DNA of 11,999 nucleotides from Clostridia bacterium (GTDB lineage: Bacteria; Bacillota_A; Clostridia; Oscillospirales; Acutalibacteraceae), in contig JAILQN010000017.1 of the NCBI GenBank assembly GCA_024699005.1, positions 1-11,999 of the forward strand, given 5' to 3'. The position numbers were made by a program, and so were the translations under genes. Each line of letters starts with the position of its first letter. Position 1 is the stretch's first letter. The notes under the pieces were generated by a model. The model was not told the origin of the DNA. It worked only from the letters and a program-made list of their open reading frames with translations, and searched no databases. This document shows positions 5,158 through 11,999 of the stretch, in pieces.

Positions 5158-6465
5158 ATGAGCGATTTATTTTTAAACGATCCGGGATTTGCGGGGCTGA
5201 AGCCTTTTGACAAAAAAGTATGGCTCAGTTCTCCTACTATGCACGGCGAGGAGCTGGAGTTCGTTACCGAAGCGATAAAAACGAACTGGGTCAGCACCGT
5301 CGGCGCAAACATCAACGAGCTTGAGCGCATGTGCGCGGAGTATACAGGCATGAAATACGCCGTCGGTCTCTCCGCCGGTACCGCCGCTCTGCATCTTTCC
5401 ACAAGGCTGCTTGCGCAGAAGCTTTACCCCGGCATGCCGGAAGGGAACTTCCTGCTGGGAAAAAAAGTCTTCTGCAGTGATATGACCTTCGACGCCTCCG
5501 TCAATTCCATCCTCTATGAGGGCGGCGAGCCCATATTCATCGATACCGAGACCGACACCTGGAATATGGACCCGGTCGCTCTGGAAAAAGCATTTGAGAT
5601 GTATCCCGAGGTGCGTCTGGTGGTGCTTGCGCACCTTTACGGCGTGCCTGCCAAAATGGATGAGATCAGAAATATCTGCGATAAACACGGCGCCCTTATT
5701 ATAGAGGACGCAGCCGAGGCTATGGGCGCGGATTACAGCGGCGAGACCGTAAGCGGCAAATGCGGCGGTTTCGGCGACGCCTGCGTGATCAGTTTCAACG
5801 GCAACAAGATCTGTACGGGCTCCAGCGGCGGCATGTTCCTGACGAACAGCCTTGCCGACGCCGATAAGATCCGCAAGTGGTCCACCCAGTCCCGCGAGGC
5901 GGCTCCGTGGTATCAGCACGAGGAGCTTGGCTACAACTACAGGATGAGCAATATCGTAGCCGGCGTTGCCCGCGGAAATATGCTTCATATCGGGGAGCAT
6001 ATCGCTCAGAAGAAGGCGATCTACGAGCGTTATAAACAGGGGCTTGCGGATCTGCCGGTCAGCGTCAATCCCTTCGAGGATAAGGCAAAGCCCAATTATT
6101 GGCTTACCTGCATGCTGATAGAGCCGGAGTATATGTGCCGCGAGGTGCGCGGTGAGAGGGATTACCTCTATTCCTCCGAGCCGGGCAAATCCTGCCCCCA
6201 CGAGATCCTGGACGCGCTTGCCGCTTTCAACGCGGAAGGGCGCCCGATCTGGAAACCGATGCATATGCAGCCCATCTACCGCATGAGCGGCTTCGTGACC
6301 CGCGAGGGCAACGGCAGAGCCCGTTCCAACGCCTATATCGCCGGCGACGGCGCGGACGTCGGAGCGGATATTTTCGCCCGCGGTCTGTGTCTGCCCAGCG
6401 ACAATAAAATGACGGCAGAGCAGCAGGATATCGTTATTGATATTATCCACAGGTGTTTCAGATAA
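5158..6465 (+). CDS. DegT/DnrJ/EryC1/StrS-type PLP-dependent aminotransferase
   Basis: ATG 5158 is preceded 8 bp upstream by AGGA (5146-5149); an in-frame TTG at 5125 has no ribosome site and would precede it. The product has 435 residues. Family marks are the N-terminal LSSPTMHGEELEFV (23-36) and NWVSTVG (43-49), SAGTAALHL (72-80) for cofactor phosphate, IIEDAAEAMGA (181-191) with Asp184 near the pyridine nitrogen, and FNGNKI (213-218), whose Lys217 is the expected Schiff-base lysine. This family transfers an amino group, usually from glutamate, to a keto-sugar nucleotide, or in some members to related cyclic ketones. It is longer than the usual 370-400 residues because of extra sequence around residues 300-360 (EYMCREVRGERDYLYSS region), which may tune substrate choice. 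As first gene of the operon, it probably makes the amine that the ATP-grasp enzymes acylate (inference). Confidence 0.92.
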   Translation: MSDLFLNDPGFAGLKPFDKKVWLSSPTMHGEELEFVTEAIKTNWVSTVGANINELERMCAEYTGMKYAVGLSAGTAALHLSTRLLAQKLYPGMPEGNFLLGKKVFCSDMTFDASVNSILYEGGEPIFIDTETDTWNMDPVALEKAFEMYPEVRLVVLAHLYGVPAKMDEIRNICDKHGALIIEDAAEAMGADYSGETVSGKCGGFGDACVISFNGNKICTGSSGGMFLTNSLADADKIRKWSTQSREAAPWYQHEELGYNYRMSNIVAGVARGNMLHIGEHIAQKKAIYERYKQGLADLPVSVNPFEDKAKPNYWLTCMLIEPEYMCREVRGERDYLYSSEPGKSCPHEILDALAAFNAEGRPIWKPMHMQPIYRMSGFVTREGNGRARSNAYIAGDGADVGADIFARGLCLPSDNKMTAEQQDIVIDIIHRCFR

Positions 6466-6491
6466 TATGACAAAAACGGAGTTTTTTAAAC

Positions 6492-7691
6492 ATGGAATAT
6501 ACAGGAAAAAGAATACTGTTTCTCGGCGCGCCGATTTTTCAGATCCCGGTCATTCAGAAAGCGAAGGAAATGGGACTTCGTACCGGTATTGTGGATATCA
6601 ATGAAAAATCGTCCGCTTTGCCCTATGCCGATGATAAATTCATATGCAGTCTCAGGGATCCGGAAGCTGTTCTGAAAATAGCGCGTGAATATAAACCGGA
6701 TGGAATCGTTATCGGGACGCTTGACACTTCGGTGCGGACAGCAGCCTATGTGGCGAACGCATTGAATCTGCCGGGTCACACCATGGAGGCGGCTCTCAAC
6801 GCCACCGATAAAGTCAGAATGCTCGAGGCGTTCGAGAAAGGCGGAGTTGCGCATCCTGCGTATCAGGTAGTCAAAAAAGCAGATATAGATACGTTTGAAA
6901 TGACGCTGCCTTATCCCGTCATCTCCAAACCTGTCGATTCTGCCGGCGGACGCGGCGTTTCCATCATCCGTAACGACGGCGAGCTGAGGGACGCGGTACG
7001 TTTCAGCTCCGACACGGGGCTTTCCGGCGATATCCTTATTGAAGAATACATGAGAGGCAGCGAGGTCAGCGTGGAGGTCCTTATTGTGGACGGAAGGCCT
7101 TACGTTCTTCAGATCACCGATAAAATCACATCCGGCGAACCGAATTTCTTCGAGATCGGCCATTCCCAGCCGTCGGTCCTTCCGGCCGACACAAAAGATA
7201 AAATAAAAGAGCTGGCGTCAAAAGCCGTTCTGGCTGTGGGACTTGACAATACCCCCGCTCACGTGGAGATCATGGTGACCGGGCAGGGGCCGAAAATGAT
7301 CGAAATGGGCGCCAGACTCGGCGCCGACTGTATAACGACGTATCTTATCAACACCTCCGTCTCCGGGATCAATATGGCACAGGCCGCTATAGAACTGGCG
7401 CTCGGCGAAAAACCGGACGTGAGTCATTATCATGACAGCGGGATCTGCGCCGGTATCCGTTTTATCCCTGCAAAAGCAGGAACGCTGAAGGAGATCCGCG
7501 GTCTGGACGAAGCGGAAAAGATGAGCGACGTGGTGATAATCAGTATAACCGGGAAGATCGGCAGACATTATTCCGACGCCACCGATAATTCTGCAAGATT
7601 CGGTCACGTGGTCTGCAGCGGCAAAACCACAAAGGAAGCGCTCGAGCAATGTTCGCGCGTTATAGACAAACTTCAGTTTGTGGTTGATTAG
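6492..7691 (+). CDS. ATP-grasp carboxylate-amine ligase, canonical type
   Basis: The product has 399 residues. Residues 1-100 form the pre-ATP-grasp domain (KRILFLGAP, DGIVIGTLDTS). The ATP-grasp core has Lys146 in ISKPVDS, glycine loop AGGRGVS (151-157), LIEEYMRGSE (182-191), and both acidic metal residues: Glu259 in HVEIMV and Glu271 in MIEMGARLGAD. A C-terminal domain (GICAGIRFIPAKAG onwards) of about 75-80 residues follows. This fits the group that includes amino-acid ligases and carbamoyl-phosphate-synthase-like enzymes. It differs clearly from the three paralogous copies in the window and keeps normal catalytic residues. It starts 26 bp after the aminotransferase, so the pair is probably coexpressed and may act in sequence. 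Attaching an amino acid or other acid to an amino sugar is my inference; the substrate is not readable. Confidence 0.88.
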   Translation: MEYTGKRILFLGAPIFQIPVIQKAKEMGLRTGIVDINEKSSALPYADDKFICSLRDPEAVLKIAREYKPDGIVIGTLDTSVRTAAYVANALNLPGHTMEAALNATDKVRMLEAFEKGGVAHPAYQVVKKADIDTFEMTLPYPVISKPVDSAGGRGVSIIRNDGELRDAVRFSSDTGLSGDILIEEYMRGSEVSVEVLIVDGRPYVLQITDKITSGEPNFFEIGHSQPSVLPADTKDKIKELASKAVLAVGLDNTPAHVEIMVTGQGPKMIEMGARLGADCITTYLINTSVSGINMAQAAIELALGEKPDVSHYHDSGICAGIRFIPAKAGTLKEIRGLDEAEKMSDVVIISITGKIGRHYSDATDNSARFGHVVCSGKTTKEALEQCSRVIDKLQFVVD

Positions 7692-7745
7692 CATGGATTC
7701 TGCCGATTATCAAATTGTATCGATTTATGAAAGGATAAGACAAAT

Positions 7746-9011
7746 ATGGATTTTTCCGGAAAAAGACTGTTATCTCTCGGCGGTGCGAATCAGGTCATAA
7801 AAGCCATCGAACAAGCGAACAAAATGGGCGTATATACCATTGTCACCGATATGGATGATAAAGCGCTCGCGAAATCTATCGCGTCGGAGTCGCTCCCGTT
7901 CAGCGTTACGGACGTTGACGGTATCGTCTCCTGGTGCAGACAGAATCCGGTGGACGGCGTTCTGAATTTCGGGATCGACGCCGCGCAGAAACCGTACATC
8001 AGTATCTGCGAGGCTTTAGGGCTGCCGCATTTCGGAACGCACCGCCAGGTGGATTACCTGACCAATAAACAGACGTTCAAGGCTTTATGTGTCGAGTGCG
8101 GAGTCGACGTGATCCAGAGCTACCGGGAAGAAGATATCAACGACGATTTTTCGGATTATCCTCTGCTTATCAAGCCCGCCCGGAGTTCCGGTTCCAGAGG
8201 CGGTTCGGTATGTTTTTCAAAAGAAGAGGCTCTGACAGGGATCGAAAAAGCAAAACGCGTGTCCGCAGACGGCAAGGTCATCATCGAAAAATATATGAAG
8301 GGGCATCCCGATTTCACCGTCGAGTATTTCTTTTCCGACGGAGTCCCTTATCTGGTAAAGGCAGCGGACAGATACACCGGCAGATTGGAGGACAGGCTTG
8401 ACAGGTCCGGCATGGGCAACGTGGCTCCCTCAAAATACGCAGACATGTATCTGGAAAAAGTTCAGCCGAGAGTCCTCGCTATGCTCAGAAAAATCGGATT
8501 GACAGACGGCGTTATGTTTATGCAGGGGTTCGTGGACGGGGATACCGTGCGGTTCTATGATCCCGCCTATCGTTTCCCGGGTTCCGAGTACGAAAAGAAT
8601 CTTCTCGCCGCCACGGGCGTGAATCTGATAGAGAAAGTAATTGCTTTCGCTTTCGGCGCTCCTCTTCCCGCTGATCCCGCTTTGCAGGACTGCTACAGGC
8701 TGGCGGGCAAGTGCGCGATCTCTTTGCTCTTCGCGGGGCGTCCCGGAAGAATAGCGGTTTTTGAAGGTATGGACAAGATCCGGCAGGTCCCCGGCGTCGT
8801 ATCGGTCATTCAGCGGAAGCCTGTCGGATACGTGATACCTGCAAGCGGAGATGTCGGGCAGCGCATTGCCGAAATAGCGATTATTGTTGACGACGACAAA
8901 GAGATAATAGAAAACACCGTTTTAAAGGTCCAGTCTCTGATCAGGGTTCAGGATGAAAACGGGGAGAACATGCTGGTCTCTCTTGCCGATCCGAGACAAT
9001 TCCGGGATTGA
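7746..9011 (+). CDS. ATP-grasp enzyme, paralogue copy 2
   Basis: The product has 421 residues and aligns end to end with copies 1 and 3. AAGGA (7731-7735) supports ATG 7746. The same blocks are present: SWCRQNPVDGVLNFG, CEALGLPHFGT, YPLLIKPA, GSRGGSV, IIEKYM and DTVRFYDPAYRFPG. The metal region shows the same Gln (FMQGFVDGD), Asp and Ala as copies 1 and 3. It is the most divergent of the three at both ends, for example GIDAAQKP where the others have GVDPAQKP, HRQVDYLT for LEQVEYLS, and NLIEKVIAFAFGA for NLMERAV-FALGS. In the middle (about 190-285) it is close to copy 3. It follows the canonical ligase by 54 bp without a visible terminator, in the aminotransferase operon. A related but distinct substrate is the simplest explanation for keeping the copies. 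Confidence 0.85.
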   Translation: MDFSGKRLLSLGGANQVIKAIEQANKMGVYTIVTDMDDKALAKSIASESLPFSVTDVDGIVSWCRQNPVDGVLNFGIDAAQKPYISICEALGLPHFGTHRQVDYLTNKQTFKALCVECGVDVIQSYREEDINDDFSDYPLLIKPARSSGSRGGSVCFSKEEALTGIEKAKRVSADGKVIIEKYMKGHPDFTVEYFFSDGVPYLVKAADRYTGRLEDRLDRSGMGNVAPSKYADMYLEKVQPRVLAMLRKIGLTDGVMFMQGFVDGDTVRFYDPAYRFPGSEYEKNLLAATGVNLIEKVIAFAFGAPLPADPALQDCYRLAGKCAISLLFAGRPGRIAVFEGMDKIRQVPGVVSVIQRKPVGYVIPASGDVGQRIAEIAIIVDDDKEIIENTVLKVQSLIRVQDENGENMLVSLADPRQFRD

Positions 9012-9072
9012 TATTGGCTGCTTATAACGCAGGTAAATGCTGAAGGGTGCTTTTTCCCCGGTAAGGATGATT

Positions 9073-10338
9073 ATGGGCAATAAAGGAAAAAGACTTTTGT
9101 TTCTCGGAGGAGCAGGTCAGGTAAAGAAGTGCGTTGAACAGGCAAATAAAATGGGCGTGCATACCATAGTGACCGATATAAAGGAAAACGCTGTCGCGAA
9201 AGCCGATGCCGCCGAGTCATTGCCGTACAGCGTAACGAATACGGATGATATCATTTCATGGTGCAGGCAGAATCCGGTGGACGGCGTCCTGAATTTCGGA
9301 GTCGATCCGGCGCAGAAGCCTTATATCATTATTTGCGAAGCTTTGGGGCTCCCGCATTTCGGAACGCTTGAACAAGTTGAATATCTGTCCGATAAACAGG
9401 CTTTCAAGGCGCTTTGCAGGGAATGCGGCGTTGACGTTATCAGGAGTTATACGGAAGCGGATATCACCGATGGATTCAACGATTATCCGCTGCTTATAAA
9501 ACCCGCCCAGAGCTGCGGCTCCAGAGGCGGCTCGGTATGCTTGACCAAAGAAGAAGCTCTGGCGGGAATTGAAAAAGCAGGGAATATTTCCGCAAACGGT
9601 AATGTGATAATAGAGAAATACATGGGGGGATATCCGGATTTTACCGTAGAGTATTTCTTCGTGGACGGCTCGCCTTATCTTGTTAAGTCCGCTGACAGAT
9701 ATACCGGCAGAAGGGAAGATAAACTTGACAGGCAGGGCGTCGGTAACGTAGCTCCCTCGAAATACGTCGGTATGTATCTGGAAAAAGTCCAGCCGCGTGT
9801 TATCGCGATGTTAAAAAAAATAGGACTGCGGGACGGAGTTATGTTCATGCAGGGCTTCGTGGACGGCGATACCGTACGGTTCTATGACCCGGCGTACCGC
9901 TTTCCCGGCTCGGAATACGAGAAAAACCTCTTCCGGGCGACCGGAGTCAACCTTATGGAAAGAGCCGTCGCTTTTGCGCTGGGTTCACCTATTCCGGCGG
10001 AGCCCGCCATGGACGACTGTTATCTTTTGGCGGGCAAGTGCGCCATATCGCTGCTATTTGCCGCGCGTCCCGGAAAAATCGCGGTTTTTGACGGTCTCGA
10101 AGAGATCAGGAAAGTCCCCGGCGTTGTGGCGGCTGTTCAGAAGGAGCATACGGGCAGCGTGATCCCGGACAGCGGGGACGTCGGTCAGCGCGTAGCGGAG
10201 ATATGCCTGCTTGTCGAGGATGATAAAAAGACGATAGAAGACACTGTCTTCAAGGTGCAGTCTCTGCTTAAAGTTCAGGATGAGCACGGAGATAATATGC
10301 TTATTTCGCTGACGGATCCGAGACGTTTTCGCATGTAG
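9073..10338 (+). CDS. ATP-grasp enzyme, paralogue copy 3
   Basis: I chose ATG 9073 because AAGGA (9063-9067) sits 5 bp upstream and the resulting MGNKGKRLLFLGG matches the starts of the other copies. In-frame ATGs at 9037 and 9067 would add an unmatched extension. The product has 421 residues with all blocks of copy 1, including LLIKPA, GSRGGSV, IIEKYM and FYDPAYRFPG. Its first and last thirds resemble copy 1 (GVDPAQKP, TLEQVEYLS, NLMERAV-FALGS, GSVIPDSGDV). Its middle resembles copy 2 (MYLEKVQPRV, DGVMFMQG, FPGSEYEKNL). This mosaic pattern suggests recombination between copies. It is the last gene of the aminotransferase operon; only an AT-rich hairpin 69 bp downstream could terminate transcription. 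Confidence 0.85.
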   Translation: MGNKGKRLLFLGGAGQVKKCVEQANKMGVHTIVTDIKENAVAKADAAESLPYSVTNTDDIISWCRQNPVDGVLNFGVDPAQKPYIIICEALGLPHFGTLEQVEYLSDKQAFKALCRECGVDVIRSYTEADITDGFNDYPLLIKPAQSCGSRGGSVCLTKEEALAGIEKAGNISANGNVIIEKYMGGYPDFTVEYFFVDGSPYLVKSADRYTGRREDKLDRQGVGNVAPSKYVGMYLEKVQPRVIAMLKKIGLRDGVMFMQGFVDGDTVRFYDPAYRFPGSEYEKNLFRATGVNLMERAVAFALGSPIPAEPAMDDCYLLAGKCAISLLFAARPGKIAVFDGLEEIRKVPGVVAAVQKEHTGSVIPDSGDVGQRVAEICLLVEDDKKTIEDTVFKVQSLLKVQDEHGDNMLISLTDPRRFRM

Positions 10339-10385
10339 TGTTATCAATCTGAATCTGTATACAAAATACTCAGGTGAAGTAGTCA

Positions 10386-10414
10386 TTGACTTATTCTGGA
10401 TTGTGAGGTATAAT
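10386..10414 (+). promoter_or_regulatory. Near-consensus promoter upstream of the LicD-family gene
   Basis: TTGACT (10386-10391) and TATAAT (10409-10414) are separated by 17 bp. The expected start near 10421 gives a leader of about 120 nt. The -10 box lies within the left arm of the inverted repeat at 10408-10428. Confidence 0.72.
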
Positions 10415-10438
10415 CTAAAAGATTATACGTATTTTTTT
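10408..10438 (+). terminator. AT-rich hairpin plus T-run: weak terminator or operator
   Basis: GTATAATC (10408-10415) and GATTATAC (10421-10428) form a perfect 8-bp inverted repeat around TAAAA. Seven T residues follow at 10432-10438. As RNA it is the only candidate terminator for the operon ending at 10338, though its stem has just two G-C pairs. As DNA it overlaps the -10 box of the next promoter and could be an operator. Both readings are possible. Confidence 0.4.
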
Positions 10439-10540
10439 GAGAATACAGATTCAATGGAATATGAATCGTATCTGAAAGCACAACATAAATAATTCCTGCA
10501 TTCATAAAAATGCGTAATATTAAAATCAGGGTAAAAAACT

Positions 10541-11482
10541 ATGGACACAACAGAAATCAGTATTTATGAAAATCACAGTGATGATGGAGACGGAAAAGGT
10601 ACCGGTATGGTCAAACCGGAGGATATCAATCTGTTACATGAGAGGTTATTTGAAATTTTAGCATATTTTGATGAGTTCTGTGGGGAGCATGGTCTGAGAT
10701 ACTCGCTTGCCGAGGGGACTTGTCTCGGGGCTGTCAGAGAAAATGATTTTGTCCCGTGGGACGATGATCTTGATGTCGCGATGCTCAGAAATGACTTTAA
10801 TAAACTGTTTGAACTGTGGGATCAGTTCGGAGACAAAGAGCATTTCTCATTGTACCGTACAGATAAGAATTTCTGTGCATACACACCGATCGGCCTGATG
10901 AGAAATAACAACACTACGTTTATAAGAGATTTTGAAACGGGACTCACCGACAGGAATCTCGGTGTAAAAATAGATATAGCGCCGTTGGATGAAATTCCGG
11001 AGGATCCCAGAAAAAGAAAAAAACAGAGGTTTTTCGCATTGTTGTATGTTCTTTTCCTGACACAACGCAAGCCCAGACATAAGAGAAAAAATAAAAAGGT
11101 GAATATTGTCGCCAATGTTTTGCTGGATGTTTTCAGAAACAGAAAAATCAGGAACCTGATCGTCCGGATAACAGAGCCGCAGGTAACAAAATACAACGGC
11201 ACAGGGTGCCCTCAGCTTGGTTTTAACGGCGTGGGAAAAGGACGCGGTTGCCTTTGGAATATGTCGGAGATCATGAATCTGACAAGAATGCCGTTCCACG
11301 GAAAAGAGTTCTGCGTTCCGGCTGATTATGACGGTTATCTTTCAAGAGGCTACGGAGACTATATGAAAAAGCCTTCCCTTAAATACAGAAAACCGCTTGA
11401 TACACCGGCGTATTATGATCTTAATACTCCTTATTCGGAATATTTGAAAAGCCCGGAAAAAAGTGAGGATAGTGCTCACTGA
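10541..11482 (+). CDS. LicD-family protein (nucleotidyltransferase-fold phospho-substituent transferase)
   Basis: The product has 313 residues. The LicD signature is clear: RYSLAEGTCLGAVREN (53-68) followed by the acidic catalytic segment VPWDDDLDVAM (71-81), and the C-terminal RGYGDYMKKPS (269-279). LicD proteins are known for transferring phosphocholine from CDP-choline to cell-surface glycans or teichoic acids; other family members attach other phospho-groups. A lysine/arginine-rich stretch lies near 157-190. No signal peptide is seen, so it acts in the cytoplasm or on the inner membrane face. The start is uncertain: ATG 10541 has only a weak site (CAGGG), while ATG 10607 (MVKPEDINLL) has AGG at 10597-10599 and lies just before the conserved region. 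The gene is richer in A+T than the ATP-grasp genes, suggesting a different origin. Here it probably decorates the same surface glycan (inference). Confidence 0.87.
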   Translation: MDTTEISIYENHSDDGDGKGTGMVKPEDINLLHERLFEILAYFDEFCGEHGLRYSLAEGTCLGAVRENDFVPWDDDLDVAMLRNDFNKLFELWDQFGDKEHFSLYRTDKNFCAYTPIGLMRNNNTTFIRDFETGLTDRNLGVKIDIAPLDEIPEDPRKRKKQRFFALLYVLFLTQRKPRHKRKNKKVNIVANVLLDVFRNRKIRNLIVRITEPQVTKYNGTGCPQLGFNGVGKGRGCLWNMSEIMNLTRMPFHGKEFCVPADYDGYLSRGYGDYMKKPSLKYRKPLDTPAYYDLNTPYSEYLKSPEKSEDSAH

Positions 11483-11524
11483 TTTTGGTTTATTCGTGTC
11501 AGAAAGACGAAGGAAGCAGAGAAT

Positions 11525-11974
11525 ATGAAGCTGTTTAATATAAAAAAAGGCAGGTATTGGGGGGTTTATGTTTTTGATAAACCGCTTGTGGTCAAGTTGA
11601 TCTTTTGTAATATGAGATGCGAGAAGATATCGAATACAGTTCAGATTCCCGATGATATCACGATCGTGCCTATTGACGGGGAACTGTTAGAGAGAATCAA
11701 AAAAATGAAATACAGGGTAAAACAGTTCTTCGATGAGGATCGCGACAGCTTTTACGGCATGGTTGCGCTGGTCGGTGATGTGCCCTGCGGATATGTGTGC
11801 GGCCGCAAAGAATACAAAGACTCCGAAAAGAAAAGTGATAAGCCTGACTCATATTATATAAGGCAACACCTCACAATTATCATTCGGACAGAAAAACATC
11901 CCCAGAATAATCCGAGGAAATCAACAATATTAATTTTTAGACAGAAAGTCCCTGTTTTTCGGGTTTCGGCGTAA
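11525..11974 (+). CDS. Acyltransferase-like (GNAT-like) protein, probably truncated at its C-terminus
   Basis: ATG 11525 follows AGGAAG (11511-11516) by 8 bp and lies 42 bp after the LicD gene, so the two are likely cotranscribed. The frame is 149 codons. Residues 1-112 look native, and the segment FYGMVALVGDVPCGYVCGRK (77-96) has the paired strands with a central Gly-Tyr typical of GNAT-fold N-acyltransferases. This assignment is tentative. After SYYI at about residue 112 the composition changes abruptly to a basic, low-complexity tail (RQHLTIIIRTEKHPQNN onward), and the expected acetyl-CoA loop (R/Q-x-x-G-x-G/A) is absent. The change coincides with GGCAACACC at 11862, so the original 3' half has probably been displaced by inserted DNA or a rearrangement. 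If so, this is a pseudogene. Confidence 0.4.
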   Translation: MKLFNIKKGRYWGVYVFDKPLVVKLIFCNMRCEKISNTVQIPDDITIVPIDGELLERIKKMKYRVKQFFDEDRDSFYGMVALVGDVPCGYVCGRKEYKDSEKKSDKPDSYYIRQHLTIIIRTEKHPQNNPRKSTILIFRQKVPVFRVSA

Positions 11975-11999
11975 AGCGAATCAAGCCGTAACAGAAGGT
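11862..11999. mobile_element. Possible edge of an inserted element (incomplete, runs off the right end)
   Basis: From GGCAACACC at 11862 the sequence no longer looks like the coding DNA before it: no frame gives a plausible protein and codon character is lost. The first bases look to me like a terminal repeat of a small transposable element, with TA-rich DNA (TATTATATAA) at the junction as a possible target. The second end, a transposase or a target duplication would have to lie outside the window, so this is only a suggestion. Confidence 0.25.

Noticed and set aside
5173..6450. 425-codon minus-strand ORF opposite the aminotransferase gene
   Set aside because: The length comes from the codon bias of the real gene. 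The translation lacks domain features and is rich in His/Ala/Gly, as expected for an antisense shadow.
10454..10492. 12-codon ORF starting at ATG 10454 as a leader peptide for the LicD gene
   Set aside because: No ribosome site before the ATG and no attenuator-like hairpins after it.

Overview
The window reads as a low-to-mid G+C Gram-positive, most likely a gut-type clostridial Firmicute (inference). The signs are strong AGGAGG-like ribosome sites, several near-consensus TTGACA-N17-TATAAT promoters, and short GC hairpins followed by T-runs as terminators. Every supported gene is on the + strand. No RNA gene or CRISPR array is visible.

Layout. (1) 1-1252: the tail of an unidentified gene, then two transcription units for three very small peptide genes (35, 51 and 56 codons). 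Each has a (A)RGAGGTG ribosome site, and each unit has its own promoter and terminator. A gene-free stretch of about 390 bp between the units is rich in inverted repeats. (2) 1314-5019: a LysR-type regulator, a divalent-anion/Na+ symporter-like permease (DASS/SLC13 family) and an ATP-grasp enzyme (copy 1), tightly packed between a promoter and a clear terminator. (3) 5075-10338: a consensus promoter, then a DegT/DnrJ/EryC1-type PLP aminotransferase, a canonical ATP-grasp ligase of a different type, and two more ATP-grasp genes (copies 2 and 3) that are close paralogues of copy 1. (4) 10386-11999: a second near-consensus promoter overlapping an AT-rich hairpin, a LicD-family nucleotidyltransferase-fold gene, and a short acyltransferase-like ORF that seems cut off by foreign sequence near the right edge. 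This last block is visibly richer in A+T than region 3.

How the genes may work together (inference). An aminotransferase of the sugar-aminating type, ATP-grasp carboxylate-amine ligases, a LicD protein and an acetyltransferase-like ORF fit the making and decorating of an amino-sugar-containing cell-surface glycan. In that model the aminotransferase creates an amine, the ATP-grasp enzymes attach a carboxylic or amino acid, and LicD adds a phospho-substituent. The DASS permease beside copy 1 could supply a carboxylate, with the LysR protein sensing it. No glycosyltransferase or flippase lies in the window, so this may be a decoration module whose core genes are elsewhere.

The points most worth a second look are the three-copy ATP-grasp family (same altered metal-site residues in all copies, mosaic similarity pattern, copies split between two operons), the three micro-peptide genes, and the inverted repeats placed exactly on four of the promoters.
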